The position numbers were made by a program, and so were the translations under genes. From positions 372,001 to 436,000 of the forward strand of contig NZ_AVSV01000003.1 of NCBI RefSeq assembly GCF_000498355.1: a stretch of 64,000 bases of DNA, in the 5' to 3' direction. The stretch comes from Clostridium sp. Ade.TY. Lineage in GTDB: Bacteria > Bacillota > Clostridia > Clostridiales > Clostridiaceae. This document shows positions 46,036-53,684 of this stretch, in pieces; the stretch's first letter is position 1; every line of letters begins with the position of its first letter. The notes under the pieces are model-generated. The model did no database searches, was not told the DNA's origin, and was given only the letters and a program-made list of their open reading frames with translations.

Positions 46036-46383
46036 TTACCATTCATCATCATCAAATAGAGCATCAATATAATCTTTTAATAATTTAACTTTTTTAGGAG
46101 TTAAATTTTTTTCTTCTAAATGCGCTGCTATTGTATCAATTTCTTTTTCTTTATAAGATTTTTCTTCTTTAGGAATATTTTCTTCATCAGTATTTTCAGA
46201 TAGTAAATAATCTACTGTAACATCAAAAAATTCAGCTAATTTAATTAAAGTTTTTCTTCCAGCAGGTCTTTTATTACTTTCAATCATACCTAATGTTGAT
46301 TGTGCTATACCTATTTTTTCAGCAAGTTGCATTTGGGTTAAGCTTTTATTCTTTCTTAAGTTTTTAATTTTATCACCTAACAA
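46036..46383 (-). CDS. Phage repressor, HTH_3 (CI/ImmR-like)
   Basis: This DNA-binding repressor probably maintains lysogeny. The Cro/CI-type HTH fills residues 1-60 (LRKNKSLTQMQLAEKIGIAQSTLGMIE split over 11-38). A Glu-rich linker and a helical C-terminal part follow; there is no LexA-like peptidase domain, consistent with inactivation by the neighbouring ImmA-like protease. The start is TTG 46383 with AGAGGTG seven nt upstream; 115 residues. Its own promoter has an operator in its spacer, suggesting autoregulation. Confidence 0.87.
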   Translation of the reverse strand: MLGDKIKNLRKNKSLTQMQLAEKIGIAQSTLGMIESNKRPAGRKTLIKLAEFFDVTVDYLLSENTDEENIPKEEKSYKEKEIDTIAAHLEEKNLTPKKVKLLKDYIDALFDDDEW

Positions 46384-46408
46384 ATTAATCACCTCTTAAG
46401 GATAATAT

Positions 46409-46540
46409 TATCACAAAATAGGATAAATTCAATAGGAATTTTAAGAAAATTAAAGAAAATTGAAGAAAGAATAGGATAATATTTAAAAATATCGCAATAT
46501 AGGATATAATAAAAGTTTATTATTATCACATTTTGCGATA
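46409..46540. promoter_or_regulatory. Lysogeny switch: divergent promoters with three 17-bp operators
   Basis: Three similar sites are TATCACAAAATAGGATA (46409-46425), TATCGCAATATAGGATA (46490-46506) and TATCACATTTTGCGATA (46524-46540); a half-site lies at 46471-46478. The consensus is TATC(A/G)CA-N3-T(A/G)(G/C)GATA. The first sits inside the leftward repressor promoter (TTGAAT, 16 bp, TAATAT on the minus strand). The second overlaps the rightward -10 (TATAAT, 46505-46510). This is the layout of a repressor/Cro switch. Confidence 0.75.
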
Positions 46541-46607
46541 ATATAAAGACAAGCTAAGACAAGCTAATCACCTAACAAAATAAATTAATCATAAGGAAGT
46601 GATACAA

Positions 46608-46814
46608 ATGAAGATAACGCCAATTAAGTTAAGAAGAATTAATGCAGGTCTTGAAACTGATGAAGCGGTAGAAGCATTAAAAATAAGTAAAAGTACATTT
46701 TATAAGATTGAGCAAGGGTGGGGAAATCCAAGTGCTCAACTAATTGCAAGAATGGCAAAAACTTATAACTGTAAAATAGATGATATTTTTAAGGATCTTA
46801 AGATTACGGGGTAA
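46608..46814 (+). CDS. Cro-like HTH protein
   Basis: This 68-residue helix-turn-helix protein is the first rightward gene. The HTH covers about residues 8-58 (TDEAVEALKISKSTFYKIEQ). ATG 46608 is chosen because AAGGAAGTG lies about eight nt upstream; the frame opens at GTG 46599 inside that ribosome site. Position and size suggest a Cro-like antagonist of the lysogenic repressor, competing for the same operators. Confidence 0.8.
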   Translation: MKITPIKLRRINAGLETDEAVEALKISKSTFYKIEQGWGNPSAQLIARMAKTYNCKIDDIFKDLKITG

Positions 46815-46819
46815 TTAAT

Positions 46820-47137
46820 ATGGAAAATCAAGTGATGATAAGTAGAGAAACATTAGCAAAAAGATGGGACTTAGATAGTAGAACTATATATAGATATGAA
46901 AAGGATGGAATTATAACTAGAAATCCTAATATTCCAACTCCTAGATATGCATTAGAGGAAATAGTAAATATAGAAAACTTTAATAAAAATCCTATGTCGG
47001 TTTATGAAAGGAGAATGCTGGTAAATGAGATTAATAAATTAAAAAGTGAAAAAGAAGAATTAATTAAGTTTATATTGAAAATTTCAAGTTTTGGAGTTGA
47101 AGGATTAAATATATTAGAAAAGTTTAAGGAGGAATAA
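46820..47137 (+). CDS. Phage HTH DNA-binding protein with coiled-coil tail
   Basis: The 105-residue protein starts with a MerR/excisionase-like winged HTH (SRETLAKRWDLDSRTIYRYE, about residues 8-27), followed by PRYALEEIVNIENF and a charged helix that is probably a dimerising coiled coil (about 60-90). It may be an early regulator or an excisionase; sequence alone does not decide. It lies six nt behind the Cro-like gene and three nt before the antirepressor gene. Confidence 0.65.
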   Translation: MENQVMISRETLAKRWDLDSRTIYRYEKDGIITRNPNIPTPRYALEEIVNIENFNKNPMSVYERRMLVNEINKLKSEKEELIKFILKISSFGVEGLNILEKFKEE

Positions 47138-47139
47138 TA

Positions 47140-47958
47140 ATGGAACAGGTTTTAAGAAAAGGAACTGATTTAGTAAGAAAACAAATTCAAATTTTTAATA
47201 ATGCAGAATTTGGACAAGTTAGAGTTTTAAACAAGGATGGAGAACCTTGGTTTGTAGGTAAAGATGTAGCAGAAAGATTAGGATATAAAAATATTAATGA
47301 TGCGATAAGAAAGCATATTGATGAAGAAGATAAGGGGGTAGCAAAATGCGATACCCTTGGAGGAAAGCAAGAATTAACAATAATAAACGAAAGTGGACTT
47401 TATAGTTTAATAATTTCTAGCAAATTACCCAATACAAAGAAGTTTAAAAGATGGGTTACATCAGAAATATTACCAAGTATAAGAAAGAATGGTATGTATG
47501 CAACAGATGAACTATTAGATAATCCAGATTTACTTATTGCAGCAGCAACAAAGTTAAAAGAAGAAAGAGAAAAGAATAGAATTTTAAATGAAATAAATGA
47601 AAAACAAACTCAAATAATAGGTGAACTTAAACCAAGAGCTGATTATACAGATAAAATCTTAAAAAATACTGGATTGGTTACAATAACTCAAATTGCAAAA
47701 GACTATGGAATGTCTGGACAAGCGTTAAATAAAATGTTGCATGAATTAAAAGTGCAATATAAACAAAGTGATCAATGGTTATTATATAGAAATCATCAAG
47801 GTAAAGGGTATACAGCTTCTGAAACTCAAGAGATTATTAGAAGTGATGGAAGATTAGATATAAAAATGAATACAAAGTGGACACAAAAAGGAAGGTTATT
47901 CATTTATGAATTATTAAAATCAGAAGGTGTATTACCAACTATTGAAAAGTATGATTAA
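47140..47958 (+). CDS. Phage antirepressor, BRO-N plus KilAC
   Basis: This 272-residue protein has two known phage domains. The BRO-N domain (about residues 18-115) shows FGQVRVLNKDGEPWFVGKDV (split) and SGLYSLIISSKLPNTKKFKRWV. The KilAC-type C-terminal domain (about 150-265) shows TQIAKDYGMSGQALNKMLHE and QWLLYRNHQGKGYT. Such proteins bind and inactivate repressors or early operators. AAGGAGG precedes ATG 47140. It belongs to the early rightward operon. Confidence 0.9.
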   Translation: MEQVLRKGTDLVRKQIQIFNNAEFGQVRVLNKDGEPWFVGKDVAERLGYKNINDAIRKHIDEEDKGVAKCDTLGGKQELTIINESGLYSLIISSKLPNTKKFKRWVTSEILPSIRKNGMYATDELLDNPDLLIAAATKLKEEREKNRILNEINEKQTQIIGELKPRADYTDKILKNTGLVTITQIAKDYGMSGQALNKMLHELKVQYKQSDQWLLYRNHQGKGYTASETQEIIRSDGRLDIKMNTKWTQKGRLFIYELLKSEGVLPTIEKYD

Positions 47959-47998
47959 TGGTTATATAAATTTTGGATAAAAATTGGAGGTAATTTAA

Positions 47999-48259
47999 AT
48001 GAGTAAAAAAATTAAAACAACAGATACAAATATAGAGATAAATACAACAAGTATAGAAGTTGTAGAAATAAGTGGAATTTCGTTTGAAAAAGATGAGAGA
48101 TATCCATGGATTGATATATATCAAATAGGAAATGAAGAAAAGGAATTCTTAGAGCAAATTGATGATGAAGAAGTATTAGATTATGAAGAATTAAGAATAT
48201 TTGCATTGAATTGGTTCTTTAATAACGTTGAGGTAGTAAAGAGGATAGGTGATGATTAA
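47999..48259 (+). CDS. Small acidic phage protein, unknown
   Basis: I do not recognise this 86-residue, very acidic protein. It has no membrane helix and no cysteine. TTGGAGG precedes ATG 47999, and its stop codon overlaps the next start by one base, so both are translated together in the early operon. Confidence 0.6.
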   Translation: MSKKIKTTDTNIEINTTSIEVVEISGISFEKDERYPWIDIYQIGNEEKEFLEQIDDEEVLDYEELRIFALNWFFNNVEVVKRIGDD

Positions 48260-48444
48260 TGAACTTAATGAAGTATCTAATAATATCAATAGTAGCTTTA
48301 TTACAGATAATAACATTCTGTATAGCAGCAAGTAAGTATATTACATCAGTCAATAGAAAAGAAAGAATAGAGTACTTAATAATATCTTTAAGTGGATTGA
48401 CAGGATTTATATTATTTACTAATCCAGTAGTACTTTTATATTAA
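48259..48444 (+). CDS. Small two-helix phage membrane protein
   Basis: The 61-residue protein has two hydrophobic helices (about residues 4-24 and 40-60) separated by a short basic loop (NRKERIE). It is translationally coupled to the preceding gene (TAATG overlap). Function unknown; a small membrane protein in the early region could act on host membrane processes, but nothing proves this. Confidence 0.55.
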   Translation: MNLMKYLIISIVALLQIITFCIAASKYITSVNRKERIEYLIISLSGLTGFILFTNPVVLLY

Positions 48445-48455
48445 GGAGGAAGAAA

Positions 48456-48635
48456 GTGAAAAGATTAAAGAGTTTGACACTTAAACATAAGAAGATACTT
48501 TCAAATAAAGTAGGAAATATTGAAGGTTGGAAGTATGCGGGAATGGGACAAGATCCACAAGGAAATAAAACACATGAATTTAAGAAGTTAGTTAATGGAA
48601 AGGTAGTAGATAAAATTTTTATCTTAGCTGACTAA
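48456..48635 (+). CDS. Small basic phage protein, DUF6906-like
   Basis: This 59-residue gene starts at GTG 48456 behind a perfect AAGGAGGA. The sequence LKSLTLKHKKILSNKVGN followed by WKYAGMG resembles the small DUF6906-type phage proteins (LTxxxKKxLxxxG ... W pattern). Function unknown. Confidence 0.6.
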   Translation: MKRLKSLTLKHKKILSNKVGNIEGWKYAGMGQDPQGNKTHEFKKLVNGKVVDKIFILAD

Positions 48636-48649
48636 AAGGAGAAATTAAA

Positions 48650-48835
48650 TTGGAAAGAAAAAAGATAGAAAACATGCGTGAGTGTTGTAAAAATACTTTT
48701 TATTGCAGAGAATGTCCTCACAAAGAATTATGTGATGAGATTATAAAAAAAGTACCTTTATATGGAGAACTACCTGCAAGATGGAGTGATGAAGATATTG
48801 ATGATGTCTTAGATGAAATAAATAAGGAGGAATAA
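48650..48835 (+). CDS. Small cysteine-rich phage protein, possible zinc knuckle
   Basis: The 61-residue protein starts at TTG 48650 with AAAGGAG eight nt upstream. Five cysteines cluster as CC-x5-C-x2-C-x4-C (residues 12-27), a spacing suited to one zinc ion, followed by an acidic C-terminal helix. Function unknown. Confidence 0.6.
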   Translation: MERKKIENMRECCKNTFYCRECPHKELCDEIIKKVPLYGELPARWSDEDIDDVLDEINKEE

Positions 48836-48838
48836 AGT

Positions 48839-49009
48839 ATGTATGCCTTATATAAAGGTGAAGAGCTATTATGTATGGGAACTATATATCAAATAGCTAA
48901 AGAACAAAATATAAAAGTAAAGACAGTTATGTATTATAAGACCAAAGCTTACAAAAGAAAAATAGCAAAAAGAAAAGGTAAAAACGCTAGAATTTTAGTG
49001 GAAGTTTAA
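48839..49009 (+). CDS. Small phage protein, 56 residues, basic C-terminus
   Basis: ATG 48839 lies nine nt behind AAGGAGG, three nt after the previous stop. The protein starts MYALYKGEELLCMGTIYQIA, contains a probable HTH-like turn (AKEQNIKVKTVMYY) and ends in a Lys/Arg-rich stretch, so nucleic-acid binding is plausible. It resembles short YqaH-like or DUF phage proteins but I cannot name the family. Confidence 0.6.
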   Translation: MYALYKGEELLCMGTIYQIAKEQNIKVKTVMYYKTKAYKRKIAKRKGKNARILVEV

Positions 49010-49022
49010 GGAGTGATAAAGA

Positions 49023-49112
49023 GTGATTAAGTTTATAAGAAGTCTTTTAGGTTTAGGAATGAGTAAGAAAGAAAGGGAAAGTTTTATAAAAACCATAACT
49101 TTGGAGGATTAG
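49023..49112 (+). CDS. Possible 29-residue micropeptide
   Basis: A short frame from GTG 49023 (AAGGAGTG upstream) encodes VIKFIRSLLGLGMSKKERES plus nine more residues. It fits exactly between two better genes and would otherwise leave a gap. Coding status is uncertain. Confidence 0.3.
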   Translation: MIKFIRSLLGLGMSKKERESFIKTITLED

Positions 49113-49115
49113 TTT

Positions 49116-49280
49116 ATGAGAAATGCTTTAGAAATTGCAATAGAGCTTTCAAATATAGTACAAGCTAAATTCGAGAGAACTGGTGAAGATTATAAAGCTT
49201 TAATTGAAGAAGAAAAGAAGAAGTGCCTTGGCGTCGACCAAAACAACCAAAGCACTGAAAAACATTCAAGTAAATTATAA
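49116..49280 (+). CDS. Small phage protein, 54 residues
   Basis: ATG 49116 has TTGGAGG nine nt upstream. The product is helical in its first 37 residues (NALEIAIELSNIVQAKFERT), then polar. No family recognised. It is followed after 18 nt by another small gene with AGGAGG. Confidence 0.5.
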   Translation: MRNALEIAIELSNIVQAKFERTGEDYKALIEEEKKKCLGVDQNNQSTEKHSSKL

Positions 49281-49298
49281 CACATTTAGGAGGTTATT

Positions 49299-49469
49299 AT
49301 GAGTGCTTTAGACATATTAATAAATTCTATAAATGCACAGATTAAAGAATTTAATAAATCAAACTATAAAGTTTATGATGTTGAAAATCCAAGTTTTTAC
49401 TTAGATGGAATTGAATATAACAGTGATGAAGATAAATTATATTTTTTAACTAAGTTATCAGATGATTAG
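49299..49469 (+). CDS. Small acidic phage protein, 56 residues
   Basis: ATG 49299 is preceded by AGGAGG. The protein (MSALDILINSINAQIKEF at the start, SDEDKLYFLTKLSDD at the end) is acidic and soluble. No family recognised; it lies directly before the ERF gene. Confidence 0.55.
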   Translation: MSALDILINSINAQIKEFNKSNYKVYDVENPSFYLDGIEYNSDEDKLYFLTKLSDD

Positions 49470-49480
49470 GAGGGGTATAA

Positions 49481-50176
49481 ATGGCAGAAGAAAAGAAATT
49501 GAATATATTTCAAAAGATACAGAAAGCAAGGGTAGAACTTCAAAAAAAGGACCTAAAGAAAACAGGACATAATAAGTATTCAAACTATAAGTATTTTGAA
49601 CTAGGAGATTTTCTACCTTATATAAATGAAATTTGCAATAACATAGGACTTTACACTGAATTTAAGTATGGTGAAAAAGAATCGTTTCTTTATGTAATAG
49701 ATTCAGATAATCCGGATATTAAAAGAGAGTGGAGTACACCAGTGGAAGTAGCACAATTAAAAGGATGTAGCACTATACAAAATATTGGAGGAACACAAAG
49801 TTTTGCTAGAAGATATTTATATATGATGGCTTTTGAAATAGCAGAATCAGATGTAATAGATGCCGGTGAAATAGATGAGGAAGCAGCATTTGCTAGTCAA
49901 AAAATAAGCAAAGCTCATGTATTCACTATAAATAAATTAATATCAGAAACAAAAACAGATATTAAGAGTTTCTTGGCTTGGGCTAATGTTGAGAAGGTTG
50001 AAGATATAACAAATGACATGTTTAATGAATGTCTTAAAAGCTTTAAGGAAAAGAAAGCAAAGATAGAGGAAAAGAAGAAAAAAGCTGATGAAGAAGCGAG
50101 ACAAAAGAATAAAGAAGTTGAAAGAGAAAAGGCTATAGAACAGAAAGAAAAAGAAGAGGAAAACTTTGATTTTTAG
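49481..50176 (+). CDS. erf: ERF-family single-strand annealing protein
   Basis: This phage recombinase anneals complementary single strands during replication and recombination. The ERF domain covers about residues 8-135: KTGHNKYSNYKYFELGDF and NIGGTQSFARRYLYMMAF are characteristic. The C-terminus (about 185-231) is a highly charged coiled coil ending in DFDF-like ENFDF, which may contact single-strand binding protein. TAGGAGGGG precedes ATG 49481. It is followed by the usual DUF1351 gene. Confidence 0.9.
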   Translation: MAEEKKLNIFQKIQKARVELQKKDLKKTGHNKYSNYKYFELGDFLPYINEICNNIGLYTEFKYGEKESFLYVIDSDNPDIKREWSTPVEVAQLKGCSTIQNIGGTQSFARRYLYMMAFEIAESDVIDAGEIDEEAAFASQKISKAHVFTINKLISETKTDIKSFLAWANVEKVEDITNDMFNECLKSFKEKKAKIEEKKKKADEEARQKNKEVEREKAIEQKEKEEENFDF

Positions 50177-50188
50177 GAGGGTTTAGAA

Positions 50189-51091
50189 ATGAAAGAGATA
50201 CAAATAAATAAAGAGTTACCAGTAATAACAATGAACTTTGATGAAGTTAAAGGATCATTACAAGAAACAATGAAAAAATATGAGGGGATTATAGTTACAG
50301 AAGAAGGCTTAAAGGACTGTAAAGCAACTCAAAGAGATTTAGCAAGTCTTAGGACTAAGATAGATAATTATAGAAAAGATATTAAGAGAGAAATGGAAGC
50401 ACCTATAAAGGATTTTGAAGGTAGTTGTAAGGAACTTATTAGCCTTATATCAGATGTAGAGAAACCAATAAAAGAAGGAATAAAGGTATTTGATGATAAA
50501 CGCAGAGAAGAAAAGAAAGAAAAAGTATTAGAAATAATTAATGTAGCTATAAAAGACTTTGAATTAGAAAAAGAATTTGCATATAAATTGGATTTAAAAG
50601 ATAGTTATTTAAAATTAACTGGAAGTATAAAAAGCATTAAAGAAGATGTTGAAATGAGAGCAATGATGCTTAAAAGAGAGCAGGAAGATAAAAAAACAAG
50701 AATTAAAATGCTTGAAGTTGCAGTTAAAAATGAAATTGATAGAGTAAATGAAACTATAAATACAAAGTTAGATTATGAAAAATTTAAAGTTTATGTATTA
50801 AAAGATTATCCATTAGAAAAGATTTTAAATGAAATAAATAAACAATATGAAATTATATTAAATGCAGAAAATAATACTAAGCAAGAAATTAAGAAAGAAA
50901 AAGAATCTATTCAAGTGCCTTTAGATTTTTCAAGTAAGAAGAATGAAGAGCTTAAAAAAGAAGTTAAAGAAGATAAATTTTTTGTAGATATTCATGTAGA
51001 ACATAATTTGAATATGATCCAAGCTTTAAGCAAATTCTTAAAAGAAAATAGATATGATTATGAGGTTCATAATAAAGGAAAGGTTAAGTAA
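50189..51091 (+). CDS. DUF1351 phage protein, coiled coil
   Basis: This is a 300-residue, strongly helical protein of the DUF1351 family commonly found beside ERF or RecT genes. LPVITMNFDEVKGSLQETMKKY (split) at the N-terminus and TQRDLASLRTKIDNYRKDIK (about 51-70) are typical. Long charged coiled coils fill residues 60-250. It is probably an accessory factor in phage recombination or replication; the molecular role is unknown. Confidence 0.8.
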   Translation: MKEIQINKELPVITMNFDEVKGSLQETMKKYEGIIVTEEGLKDCKATQRDLASLRTKIDNYRKDIKREMEAPIKDFEGSCKELISLISDVEKPIKEGIKVFDDKRREEKKEKVLEIINVAIKDFELEKEFAYKLDLKDSYLKLTGSIKSIKEDVEMRAMMLKREQEDKKTRIKMLEVAVKNEIDRVNETINTKLDYEKFKVYVLKDYPLEKILNEINKQYEIILNAENNTKQEIKKEKESIQVPLDFSSKKNEELKKEVKEDKFFVDIHVEHNLNMIQALSKFLKENRYDYEVHNKGKVK

Positions 51092-51100
51092 GGTGATGAT

Positions 51101-51847
51101 ATGGCAAGACCACAGAAAACAGGATTAGATTATTTTCCTTTAGATGTAGATATGGACCAAGATGACAAAATAGCACTTATAGAAGCTCAACATGGTATCA
51201 AAGGTTTTGCTATAGTAATAAAACTTTTTATGAAAATTTATAAAAATGGGTATTTCTATGAGTGGACAGAAAAAGAACAATTACTTTTTTCAAAGAGAGT
51301 TAATGTAAACATTAATGAAGTTAATGCAATCATTAATGACTGTATTAAGTGGGGTTTATTCAACATTAATACTTATAAAAAATACCATATACTTACATCT
51401 GATGGTATTCAACGTAGATTTTTAGAAGCAGTTGGTCGTAGACAGAAGGTGAAAATTGATAAAAAATACTTACTTTTAGATGATGAAACAGTTAATGTAT
51501 ACAAAAACTTAATTATTGTTGACAATAACTCTACTCCAATTGAAGTTAATGACGACATTAATCCCCAAAGTAAAGAAAAGAAAAGTAAAGTAAAGGAAAC
51601 TAAAGAAGAGGAAAAGGATGAAGAACAAAAACTTCCTCCTCTAATCCTTCCTACCCCAACTCACCAAAAACTTTATGAATTAGTTGGAGATGTAGGATAT
51701 AAAACATGGTTTATAGATACAGAAATAAATGAAGAAGAATCTGTAATAAGTATAAAAGCTAATGATGACTTTAAAAGAAATATAATTCTTTCTAAGTATG
51801 TGCCTAAATTACAGGTTGAATTAAATAAAAGAATAGAGGTGATTTAA
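51101..51847 (+). CDS. Phage replication protein: Lin1244/Lin1753-like domain plus DnaA domain I-like tail
   Basis: This 248-residue protein probably starts phage replication. The N-terminus (about 1-110) is the DUF4373/Lin1244-Lin1753 winged helix domain: GLDYFPLDVDMDQDDKIALI and HGIKGFAIVIKLFMKIY. An acidic/Lys-rich linker follows (about 150-178). The last 65 residues align with the N-terminal domain of DnaA: YKTWFIDTEIN, then VISIKANDDFKRNIILSKYV (compare the DnaA pattern F-x-TW ... L-x-I-x-A-x-N-x-F ... Y). In DnaA this domain contacts the replicative helicase. No phage helicase or loader is visible nearby, so recruiting host helicase is likely. Confidence 0.75.
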   Translation: MARPQKTGLDYFPLDVDMDQDDKIALIEAQHGIKGFAIVIKLFMKIYKNGYFYEWTEKEQLLFSKRVNVNINEVNAIINDCIKWGLFNINTYKKYHILTSDGIQRRFLEAVGRRQKVKIDKKYLLLDDETVNVYKNLIIVDNNSTPIEVNDDINPQSKEKKSKVKETKEEEKDEEQKLPPLILPTPTHQKLYELVGDVGYKTWFIDTEINEEESVISIKANDDFKRNIILSKYVPKLQVELNKRIEVI

Positions 51848-52191
51848 TGAATCCTGATGAATTAATGGATAAGTTAGACATGTGTATAGCTGCTTTAACT
51901 AAAGGGAATATACAGCTAAAAACATTAGGACTTAAGAAGGCTGAATCAGAAAGAGTTTATAGAATTGCATTAGCAAAAAAGATATTTAGTTTAAAAATGG
52001 ACAAGATTCAAATTAGTTTAATAAGAGATTTATCTAGAGGTGATGAAGAAATATCAAGATTAAGATTAGAAAGAGATATTGCAAATAATGATTACTATGT
52101 TTGCAAAAGTTCAATGGAAAATATAAAAGTTGAAATAGAAATTTTAAGATCTAAGCTTGTATGGCTTAGAAATGAACTTGAAATTTCATAG
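51847..52191 (+). CDS. Phage coiled-coil protein, 114 residues
   Basis: The protein is almost fully helical with heptad-like spacing (about residues 55-110) and no recognised domain. Its ATG overlaps the stop codon of the replication gene by one base (TAATG), so it is translationally coupled and may act with the replication protein. Confidence 0.6.
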   Translation: MNPDELMDKLDMCIAALTKGNIQLKTLGLKKAESERVYRIALAKKIFSLKMDKIQISLIRDLSRGDEEISRLRLERDIANNDYYVCKSSMENIKVEIEILRSKLVWLRNELEIS

Positions 52192-52203
52192 GAGGTATTT
52201 AAG

Positions 52204-52599
52204 ATGGAAAACATGATTAATTTAGAAACATTTGCAGGTGGAGCATTAGCAGAAAAGGTAAATATAGCTTTAAAACAGGTACTAGAAAATATATCAGATC
52301 CAAATACTGATTATGGTGTAAAAAGAAAATTAACTATAGATATGACATTAGTTGCAGATGAGTCTAGAGATTTAGCAGAAGTTGCTATTGTGGCTAAACC
52401 TAAGTTGGCACCAAGTAAAGCATTATCAACAAAAATTGTTATTGGAACAGATGGAAAAGGTGGAATATTAGCAAGTGAATATAAGAAACAAGTACCAGGA
52501 CAAAGTGCTATGAGAGTAAATGAAGAAACAGGGGAAATACTTACAACAGCAGAAGAAAAAGAACCTATAAACTTAGAAGGTATTAAATTAGTAAAATAA
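52204..52599 (+). CDS. Phage 'replication terminator protein' family
   Basis: The 131-residue protein matches a family often labelled replication terminator protein in Firmicute phages: INLETFAGGALAEKVNIAL at the start, DPNTDYGVKRKLTIDMTL (about 33-50), and PGQ in VPGQSAMRVN. The name is historical; a termination role is not shown. AGGAGG precedes ATG 52204. It is followed by the DUF2303-like gene, as in related phages. Confidence 0.7.
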   Translation: MENMINLETFAGGALAEKVNIALKQVLENISDPNTDYGVKRKLTIDMTLVADESRDLAEVAIVAKPKLAPSKALSTKIVIGTDGKGGILASEYKKQVPGQSAMRVNEETGEILTTAEEKEPINLEGIKLVK

Positions 52600-52633
52600 T
52601 AAAATTTATATAAATTGAAAGGTGGAAAATAAA

Positions 52634-53347
52634 ATGATGAACAAAGAAGCAATGGAATATTTAGTAAACTTAGGAGAAAAGGATGATCCAATAATTCAAT
52701 TAGCACAAGGAACATATTCAAGAGTTAGTTTAAGTAGAGTTACAGAACCAGTAGCAAATGCTCTTACAGTATCAACACTTACAGGATTAGTTGATTATAT
52801 AAAAGGAAATGTAGATAAGTTAAAAGGTGAATTATTAATACAGGTGGCATCACATGAAACAGTTAAGTTATTTAGTCCATTAAATGAAGATAGAAAAAGA
52901 GAATTATTTGTAGAAGCAGAAGCAATACTACCAAGCAACGTTCAATATGATAGATTTTTAGATACAGAGAGATTTAATATTATGTTACAAAGTTCTTTTG
53001 TAGATGCAGGAGATAAAAAAGCATTATTACAATATACAGGACTAGTACAAGATGAAAATGTTAAGAGTATAGGTGATGATGGAGTAAGTCAACAAGTAAC
53101 AGTTAAAACTGGTGTAGCAAGTGTAGGACAAGCTATAGTACCTAATCCAGTAAGTCTAGCACCTTATAGAACATTTCCAGAAGTAGAACAACCAATTAGT
53201 AAATTTATATTTAGAATGAAAGAAGGTCCAAGTGCAGCAATATATGAAGCAGATGGTGGAGCTTGGAGAAATGAAGCTATTAAAAATATAAAAGAGTATT
53301 TAGAAGAAGAATTAAAAGAAGTTGAAAATATTAAAATAATAGCTTAA
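52634..53347 (+). CDS. DUF2303 (YfdQ)-like phage protein
   Basis: This 237-residue protein has the DUF2303/YfdQ signature in its second half: GQAIVPNPVSLAPYRTFPEV followed by QPISKFIFRMKEG. The first half has a small beta/alpha part with YIKGNVDKLKGELLIQVASH. I start at ATG 52634, eight nt behind AAAGGTGG; the frame opens at GTG 52622 within that site. The family occurs in many phages with unknown function, near replication genes. Confidence 0.72.
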   Translation: MMNKEAMEYLVNLGEKDDPIIQLAQGTYSRVSLSRVTEPVANALTVSTLTGLVDYIKGNVDKLKGELLIQVASHETVKLFSPLNEDRKRELFVEAEAILPSNVQYDRFLDTERFNIMLQSSFVDAGDKKALLQYTGLVQDENVKSIGDDGVSQQVTVKTGVASVGQAIVPNPVSLAPYRTFPEVEQPISKFIFRMKEGPSAAIYEADGGAWRNEAIKNIKEYLEEELKEVENIKIIA

Positions 53348-53363
53348 TTAGGAAATATATAAG

Positions 53364-53397
53364 TATGAGGGTACAGTTTTAAAACTGTATTCTCATA
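53364..53397. repeat. 17-bp loop-less inverted repeat
   Basis: TATGAGGGTACAGTTTT is immediately followed by its complement (two G-T pairs when read as RNA). There is no T-run after it, so it is not a standard terminator; an operator or RNA-stabilising hairpin is possible. Confidence 0.55.
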
Positions 53398-53429
53398 TGA
53401 AAATCAAATGATAAATAGGAAGTGAGGAT

Positions 53430-53684
53430 ATGAAATTAAAAGAAGGAAATAAAGTAAAGTTAATTCATAAAGATGGAATGGGGCGTAATAGAAATTCAAT
53501 AGAGCATATAGGCGTAGTAAAAAAGATATATAAAAATTATATTTTATTAGATTTAGATAAATACGAAACTTGTATTCAATTAGCAGATGTAATTGATCAT
53601 AATCAAAATGTTCTTAAAGTAAGAGTTAATAAACAATGGATAGATGTAACTAAAGAAATGTTAGAAGCAGGTGTAGTAAGTTGA
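53430..53684 (+). CDS. Small beta-rich phage protein, SH3-like
   Basis: The 84-residue protein starts MKLKEGNKVKLIHKDGMGR and continues with VVKKIYKNYILLDL and VLKVRVNKQWIDV, a strand pattern typical of SH3-like barrels. No family name is certain. AGGAAGTGAGG precedes ATG 53430. Its TGA overlaps the TTG start of the RecU-like gene. Confidence 0.6.
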   Translation: MKLKEGNKVKLIHKDGMGRNRNSIEHIGVVKKIYKNYILLDLDKYETCIQLADVIDHNQNVLKVRVNKQWIDVTKEMLEAGVVS

